Below, one piece after another: positions 55,735-62,000 of a DNA stretch of 62,000 nt (position 1 is the stretch's first letter; every line of letters begins with the position of its first letter). A model generated the notes under the pieces. That model saw only the letters and a list, made by a program, of their open reading frames with translations. It did no database searches and was not told the DNA's origin. The DNA is from Apostichopus japonicus (taxonomy: Eukaryota; Echinodermata; Holothuroidea; Aspidochirotida; Stichopodidae): the NCBI RefSeq assembly GCF_037975245.1, contig NC_092564.1, positions 19,418,484-19,480,483 on the forward strand, read 5' to 3'. Made by a program: the position numbers and the translations under genes.

Positions 55735-57111
55735 TTAACCTGCGGAGAAATAAACAAAGGGGTCAAATTAGTTTGGTCTGTTTCAGAAGAAAATTGTTAA
55801 ATTTCTTTGAGTGAACTGCCACAGTGCATGGGTTGATTTTTAGCCGGAACAATTCGGGTTTCGAAGTATCAGACAGCACGCAGGTTTATATTCCTTGCAC
55901 AAGAGATTCTTGTTTGAGATACTCTTGATGTCCTTCTTAAACATGATACCAAACCAGTTTTGGCAACTTCACTGGAAATATTTTTAACAAATTTTTGTCA
56001 AATCTTGAGGTAATCAACAGACTTGATGAAGTACATATTGTGCTCAAACACATTGGGTCTTTACTCTTGTTTCCTTTTTTCTTATGTTCTTTCTCTTTTT
56101 TCTTATGTGTATTTTCTATCAAATGGAGATGGGTTTTTCAAATCCTACATCATTGAAACTCTTAGCATGACATAATGGTGGCTTCAGTGTCAACACTGTA
56201 AATTTTAACCATGAAAATATGATAAGAAAAAAACAAAGAGAAAGTAAAATGATTTCAGATCCTCGTGGCAACTATGACATCACAGATTCATAAACGACAG
56301 CTTCCAAATGGCACAAGCAGGGGGAGGGGGAGTGGAGGGGAGGGGGATGGGGAGGGAGGGGATGTTCTTCATGAAGATCTCTCTGGTTGGGTCTGCGTCT
56401 CCTTTATCTTACTTGGTGATACGTTATCTTTTGGAAGAATGTTTTCTTTTCCTTTGTTTTTTTGAAACCATGGCAACAACTCTTTCTTACATTTGAACAT
56501 CTTTTTCGTAGCGATTATCAAATTTTGGCATTCCATTCTTCCTTACATTGGTAATTGACTGAATCATACGCAGCGAGCAGTGTCCATGGACGGGGACTTG
56601 TGGAAATGTTCAGAGATACTTACGACAGTTCAGAGTAGCGGCCTCCCACAGGGGCGCCTCCAGACCGTTTGGCATTCCAAGCTCATCCACGCAGTAACAA
56701 CTAAAGAACAAAAATACAAGTTTAAGGATAGACTTGAGTGTGTTAAATCAGCATTTAAACTATACAGCCCAAAGATATCCTCACTTTGTACATTATGTGA
56801 GACCATTTTCAGCGATGTTTGTGCTGCACATCTGTGGAGTGTTTGCTTCCACGTACACCACCGTCCTTATCTGTATTACTAATAGGCTTTGTAGGTAAGT
56901 ATATGAACTATGGAAGACTGACTGGGACATGATAAAAGGGATAAACGCCAAGGTCACTGGTAAACCCCAAGGTCACCGGTAAACCCCAAGGTAACCAACC
57001 CCAAGGTAACTGGTAAACCCCAAGGTCACTGGTAAACCCCAAGGTAACTGGTACTTCCTTGCCTGTTGGGTATTAGGTGTAATTGTTAACAGTCTGCCAT
57101 CCATGGAATAC

Positions 57112-57200
<89 letters not shown>

Positions 57201-60200
57201 CACTATGATGGCTTTCAATACATCTTACATAACATGATGCCCTATACCTTATCAACACCGTTTGATGCCAGTTTGCATGTAGCCTACATTATTCAATCAT
57301 TTGGGATATCTGGTGGTGGTGGGGAGGGGAGGGAGTGGGGTGTGACCAGATACATTCAACATTGTCTGAAATAGGTAAGTATGCTGGCTACTGGACCAGG
57401 ATTTCAATTCTGCAGGTTAAATGTAACATTAGGAAACCATTATACCAACAGTAGATCTAAGTACTTGAATAAATTAGAGTTCAAGTGAACCATGCTTTTC
57501 CAGATTGGCAAAAGCTTGTTTAAACCTATTCTTCCAAAGCTAATATTGCCAAAGCTTGTTGAACCCTTTATTTGGAGGTTAATACAGAATGAAGGCATCC
57601 ATGTGGTATACTCACACAGATCCCTAGCACACATTTAGAGGTTAATACATATTGACGGCATCCATGTGGTATACTCACAGATCCTTAGCACATATTTAGA
57701 GGTTAATACAGAATGCAACTATGCATGTGGTATACTCACAGATCCCTAGCACATATTTAGAGGTTAATACAGAATGAAGGCATCCATGTGGTATACTCAC
57801 AGATCCCTAGCACATATTTAGAGGTTAATACAGAATGAAGGCATCCATGTGGTATACTCACAGATCCCTACAACATATTTAGAGGTTAATACAAAATGAA
57901 GGCATTCATGTGGTATACTCACAGATCCCTAGCACATATTTAGAGGTTAATACAGAATGAAGGCATTCATGTGGTATACTCACACAGATCCCTAGCACAC
58001 ATTTAGAGGTTAATACAGAATGAAGGCATCCTTGTGGTATACTCACAGAGATCCCTAGCACACATTTAGAGGTTAATACAGAATGAAGGCATCCTTGTGG
58101 TATACTCACACAGATCCCTAGCACATATTTAGAGGTAAATACAGAATGAAGGCATCCATGTGGTATACTCACAGAGATCCCTAGCACATATTTTAGAGGT
58201 TAATACAGAATGAAGGCATTCATGTGGTATACTCACAGAGATCCCTAGCACACATTTAGAGGTTAATACAGAATGAAGGCATTCATGTGGTATACTCACA
58301 GGGATCCCTAGCACATATTTAGAGGTTAATACAGAATGAAGGCATCCATGTGGTATACTCACAGATCCCTAGCACATATGTAGAGGTTATTACAGAATGA
58401 AGGCATCCATGTGGTATACTCACAGATCCCTAGCACATATTTAGAGGTTAATACAGAATGAAGACAACCATGCATGTGGTATACTCACACAGATCCCTAG
58501 CACACATTTAGAGGTTAATACAGAATGAAGGCATTCATGTGGCATATTCACAGAGATCCCTAGCACATATTTAGAGGTTAATACAGAATGAAGACAACCA
58601 TGCATGTGGTATACTCACAGAGATCCCTAGCACACATTTAGAGGTTAATACATAATGAAGACAACCATGCATGTGGTATACTCACAAAGATCCCTAGCAC
58701 ATATTTAGAGGTTAATACAGAATGAAGGCATCCATGTGGTATACTCATAGAGCTCCCTAGCACATATTTAGAGGTTAATACAGAATGAAGACAACCATGC
58801 ATGTGGTATACTCACACAGATACCTAGCACACATTTGGAGGTTAATACAGAATGAAGGCATTCATGTGGTATACTCACAGAGATCCCTAGCACATATTTA
58901 GAGGTTAATACATAATGAAGGCATTCATGTGGTATACTCACACAGATCCCTAGCACATATTTAGAGGTTAAAACAGAATGAAGGCATTCATGTGGTATAC
59001 TCACAGATCCCTAGCACATATTTAGAGGTTCATACAGAATGAAGGCATCCATGTGGTATACTCACAGATCCCTAGCACAAATTTAGAGGTTAAAACAGAA
59101 TGAAGACAACCATGCATGTGGTATACTCACACAGATCCCTAGCACATATTTAGAGGTTAATACAGAATGAAGGCATCCATGTGGTATACTCACAGAGATC
59201 CCTAGCACATATTTAGAGGTTAATACAGAATGAAGACAACCATGCATGTGGTATACTCACACAGATCCCTAGCACATATTTAGAGGTTAATACAGAATGA
59301 AGGCATCCATGTGGTATACTCACAGATCCCTAGCACATATTTAGAGGTTAATACAGAATGAAGGCATCCATGTGGTATACTCAGAGATCCCTAGCACACA
59401 TTTAAAGGTTAATACAGAATGAAGGCATTCATGTGGCATACTCACACAGATCCCTAGCACATATTTAGAGGTTAATACAGAATGAAGGCATTCATGTGGT
59501 ATACTCACAGAGATCCCTAGCACATATTTCGAGGTTAATACAGAATGAAGACAACCATGCATGTGGTATACTCACAGAGATCCCTAGCACACATTTAGAG
59601 GTTAATACATAATGAAGGCATTCATGTGGTATACTCACACAGATCCCTAGCACATATTTAGAGGTTAATACAGAATGAAGGCATCCATGTGGTATACTCA
59701 CAGAGATCCCTAGCACATATTTCGAGGTTAATACAGAATGAAGACAACCATGCATGTGGTATACTCACAGAGATCCCTAGCACACATTTAGAGGTTAATA
59801 CATAATGAAGGCATTCATGTGGTATACTCACAGAGATCCCTAGCACACATTTAGAGGTTAATACAGAACGAATGCAACCATGCATGTGGTATACTTACAT
59901 AGATCCTCCACATTGCTTGCTGTTGAAGTAACCATCCTCCCTGCAGTAAGGGATTGTTGCACCCATCAACATGAACCCAGCATGACGGGCTTCCTTCAAC
60001 GCATCCATGACCCTGTTGTAAACCTTCGTGCATGGCGCAGCCTCAGACACAGCACCTAAGGGGGGATAACTTCACAGTTAAACTCAAAGTTTTGAAATTC
60101 ATCTAGGCGTGGAAGGGTCAAAATGCTCAGGAAAGCAGTTTCCCAAACTTGAACCGAATAAAAAGCAGCTGTTTTGATTAAGCATGCATGATGAATATGT

Positions 60201-60953
60201 GAATCAGGTTGAATTATAATTGCTTTGAAGGTCTACAGACATTAACAACATTGTCCTAATCACTCTAGTAGGCATGAGATATCATGAAAATAGTCGCAAC
60301 TCCAATCAAAATCCATCAAAGACTGACCACTTTCTTAATTCTAGTTTAAATTTATGAATAAAATATTAGCTAACTATGCACATTGATGATGTGAAGGGAG
60401 TGACCTGCTGATATTCTGTTATGTTATTCCTTTGTTTTTACAACCCTTGTTTCAAGGACACTGGAATGAGGTTCGTGGCCCTACAGCAATTCTTTTGAAA
60501 ATGTTTGATTGTCTTCTTTGAAATGAGGAACATCAAATTATTCAAATGATATATGTGGGCTTGTAATGAGGGGGTGAACTTCATAAATTTTGATGAGCCC
60601 AACACTCCATTTCACAGTTTGCACATATTTCAATGAGTTTCCAAGATTTTATCAAAACTTCAAAATATCTACTTTCTTGGAAAACGAAATGAGCCTTTCG
60701 AAAAATTCCGACATATTTTTGAACAAGATTATCACACACAACAAAATGTACTGAATTTGGGCAAATTGGCTTGGTGTCAGATGTAATTTAAAGCAACTGT
60801 AAACTGTAGAAGGTAAAGAACCTTGAGAGTGATGAGAATGTAAAGTGACGAAAGTGCTGGCCAGAGAGAGATATATTCTTACCACATCCTGGGTTTGGTT
60901 TGGCGTTTGGAACAGCTGCAACAGCGCTAGTTCCACGGGGAATGCAGGTACAG
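55735..60953 (-). CDS. Thyroglobulin type-1 (thyropin) repeat protein, 3' part
   Basis: Four in-phase minus exons: 60953-60883, 60055-59899, 56700-56624 and 55739-55735 (C|GT TAA, stop at 55737-55735). Exon 1 is the end of one domain (CTCIPRGTSA ... KPNPGCG, where the CWC core has Thr for Trp). Exons 2-3 form a full domain: PCTKVYNRVMDALKEAR, IPYCREDGYFNSKQCGGS, then across the intron ICYCVDELGMPNG and LNCR stop. The C...YCxxDGYFxxxQC...CxCVDxxG pattern is diagnostic. Each domain is split at the same phase-2 point before the C-x-C core, so the gene is a serial two-exon module, and further modules should lie right of the window. Such domains inhibit cysteine or other proteases, or serve in secreted matrix proteins. 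The last coding exon holds only part of one codon plus the stop. Confidence 0.88.
56947..57053 (+). repeat. Minisatellite, 18-bp unit
   Basis: About six copies of AACCCCAAGGTMACTGGT (M = C or A) in the intron between the last two full Tg1 exons. Confidence 0.85.
57114..57200. repeat. (TA)n microsatellite in the Tg1 intron
   Basis: About 87 bp of TA with one GTA interruption. Confidence 0.95.
57572..59890 (-). repeat. 62-bp minisatellite of about 37 copies carrying 5' splice sites
   Basis: On the minus (sense) strand each unit reads about CTAGGGATCTSTGTGAGTATA (S variable) then CCACATG...CTTCATTCTGTATTAACC. The real exon end is GGATCTAT|GTAAGTATACC followed by CACATGCATGG, so a unit is the last few exon bases plus about 50 bp of adjacent intron. 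Almost all units keep GTGAGTAT, a strong donor consensus. Variants (an extra CA or GA before the donor, ATCCATG against CAACCATGCATG) show ongoing unit turnover. The array starts about 10 bp after the authentic donor. ORFs over it are artefacts of the missing stop in the unit. Confidence 0.9.
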
Positions 60954-61042
60954 CTGAAATATTGAAGGAAATATGTTTATTGTCTCATCATGGATAGGAG
61001 TGTTAGCTCAATGGTATAACGCCGGTGCCTTCCAATCATAAG

Positions 61043-61759
61043 TGTTATGAAATAGTGATACCATCTCTTTGATGTTACCGAAAAACTCCATCGAGACACC
61101 TTACAGGCCTCTTGTATATTTATCTAGGTCATGGATTCAGTTTTCCCACGAGAAGTTTTAACTATCTTATTGAATCTTAGTACAGGGCCTTTTCCCAAAA
61201 TAGATTCCATTGTGTCTGTAGAACATTCGAGAAGGTTCTCTCACGTGGTATGGAAGTTTCCAAAAGAAAGGGGATGGACTCCCAAACTCCCAACCAATCA
61301 GGGCAGATCAGTGCCAGCGCACTTATTTTTATATCGTTAAGTTAATACAGGATGGTCAGGTTATTGGCTGCCTACTGATTGTGCGCAGAGGGATTTATAG
61401 AAGTATGGTATAAAAGGTGGCATGTTGCCGCAATTCTTCACTCCGTCACCCTTTCGTCGCTTCGTCATTGCTTCGTTACCATTTCATCACTCCTTCTAAT
61501 TGCGTAGTTGACGGAGTCAAGTCAAATCATTGTAATTTAGTTTTATTTGTAAAGAGAATCGACAGAGAAGAAATTATAATGAATCAATAATCAAATCCTA
61601 TCTCGTCAACTTGTTTTTGTAAGAACTCATTGTTTTCTTCCGTTCGAGACACCTCCTGAAGAAGCATAAATACGGCATCAAGATAACCCCAGTACCTTTC
61701 TATCGCGAGTCCCGATATAGTATTACTATCGGAGGAGCCGGGCTCGTCACAATATTACA
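61043..61759 (+). mobile_element. Solo LTR (717 bp) inserted in the SINE
   Basis: Starts TGTTATGA, ends ATATTACA (TG...CA), and is flanked by TAAG on both sides (61039-61042 and 61760-61763), a 4-bp target-site duplication as in Ty3/gypsy-type elements. Contains a TATA box (61409-61415). No internal retrotransposon genes or second LTR, so a solo LTR left by recombination. Confidence 0.8.
61409..61415 (+). promoter_or_regulatory. TATA box of the solo LTR
   Basis: TATAAAA in GGTATAAAAGGTGG, inside the LTR in its sense orientation, followed by a pyrimidine-rich CTTCACTCCGTCACCC region where initiation would be expected. CATAAA at about 61666 may serve as its polyadenylation signal. Confidence 0.6.
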
Positions 61760-62000
61760 TAAGGTCCCGAGTTTGAGTCACTCCAAGATTAATGTTTGTC
61801 GACCAGTTACAGAGTTGTTGACAATTAACAATTGATAATCATGGACGTTAAACTAATATGAATCTAAGAGACTGGCTTTGGTTCCTGCTTGCAGGAGGAT
61901 CTAAACTAAAGACATACAACAGAGGGAATACTTAGGGGAACATGATGCATAGCTGTCTTTGAATAAAAACAGATAACGTTAACGAGACAATGATAAATTC

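Larger units (their letters stand above)
60997..61910 (+). mobile_element. Family B tRNA-derived SINE, split by an LTR insertion
   Basis: Head 60997-61042 (GGAGTGTTAGCTCAATGG ... CCTTCCAATCATAAG) and remainder 61764-61910 (GTCCCGAGTTTGAGTCACTC ... CTGCTTGCAGGAGGATCTAA) join to give the uninterrupted copy seen at 45641-45871. The break lies in the anticodon-arm region. Confidence 0.85.

Noticed and set aside
57906-59885. Repeat protein of the type ...VSIPHECLHSVLTSK...
   Set aside because: Frame through the intronic 62-bp minisatellite; each unit is a copy of an exon-intron junction, not a protein repeat.
57572-59890. CRISPR-like array
   Set aside because: No unique spacers between repeats; units are contiguous, and the genome is eukaryotic.

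Overview
The window is eukaryotic. Genes are split by GT/AG introns, intergenic DNA is AT-rich, and there are long (TA)n tracts and many degenerate transposons. Gene content suggests a deuterostome marine invertebrate, most likely an echinoderm (a sea cucumber or relative is my guess). The pointers are EGF/CUB/HYR and WAP domain proteins, an animal PF03407 glycosyltransferase, melanoregulin and multi-exon thyropin modules. The species is inference. Gene models were built by hand from reading frame, splice sites and intron phase, and every multi-exon model below is phase-consistent.

Left third (0-24 kb). On the minus strand at the left edge are a signal-peptide/Ig-start exon (599-723) and a signal-peptide exon of a possible secreted peptide precursor (1887-2101), separated by the 3' end of a LINE. 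Melanoregulin (MREG) follows on the minus strand (6357-11058, five exons, first exon not found). Divergent from it is a complete six-exon type I membrane protein, SP-EGF-CUB-HYR-HYR-TM-tail (15614-21265, 495 aa). Convergent with that is a complete two-exon type II Golgi-like glycosyltransferase (22171-23971 minus, 303 aa).

Middle (24-34 kb). No convincing host gene was found. This part is a transposon graveyard: a 1.7-kb foldback element with a hAT transposase scrap and two inverted minisatellite arrays; a 1.2-kb hAT-like element with a perfect 15-bp TIR and 8-bp TSD, itself hit by a second element with a 5-bp TSD; and a 1.16-kb TIR element.

Right half (34-62 kb). On the plus strand are an SLC34-type Na/phosphate cotransporter whose last membrane helices are missing (34630-39679), two orphan exons (40337-40459, 42452-42609) and a ten-exon secreted WAP protein with an extremely acidic centre (44057-52751, 373 aa). 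On the minus strand is the 3' part of a thyroglobulin type-1 domain gene (55735-60953). Its large intron carries about 37 tandem copies of its own 5' splice-site region. A solo LTR with a TATA box is inserted in a tRNA-derived SINE at the right edge.

Two tRNA-derived SINE families recur through introns and intergenic DNA, and several unnamed repeats occur as pairs. The genes share no evident pathway. Four of the six main genes encode secreted or cell-surface/Golgi proteins, which I read as ordinary neighbours rather than a system.
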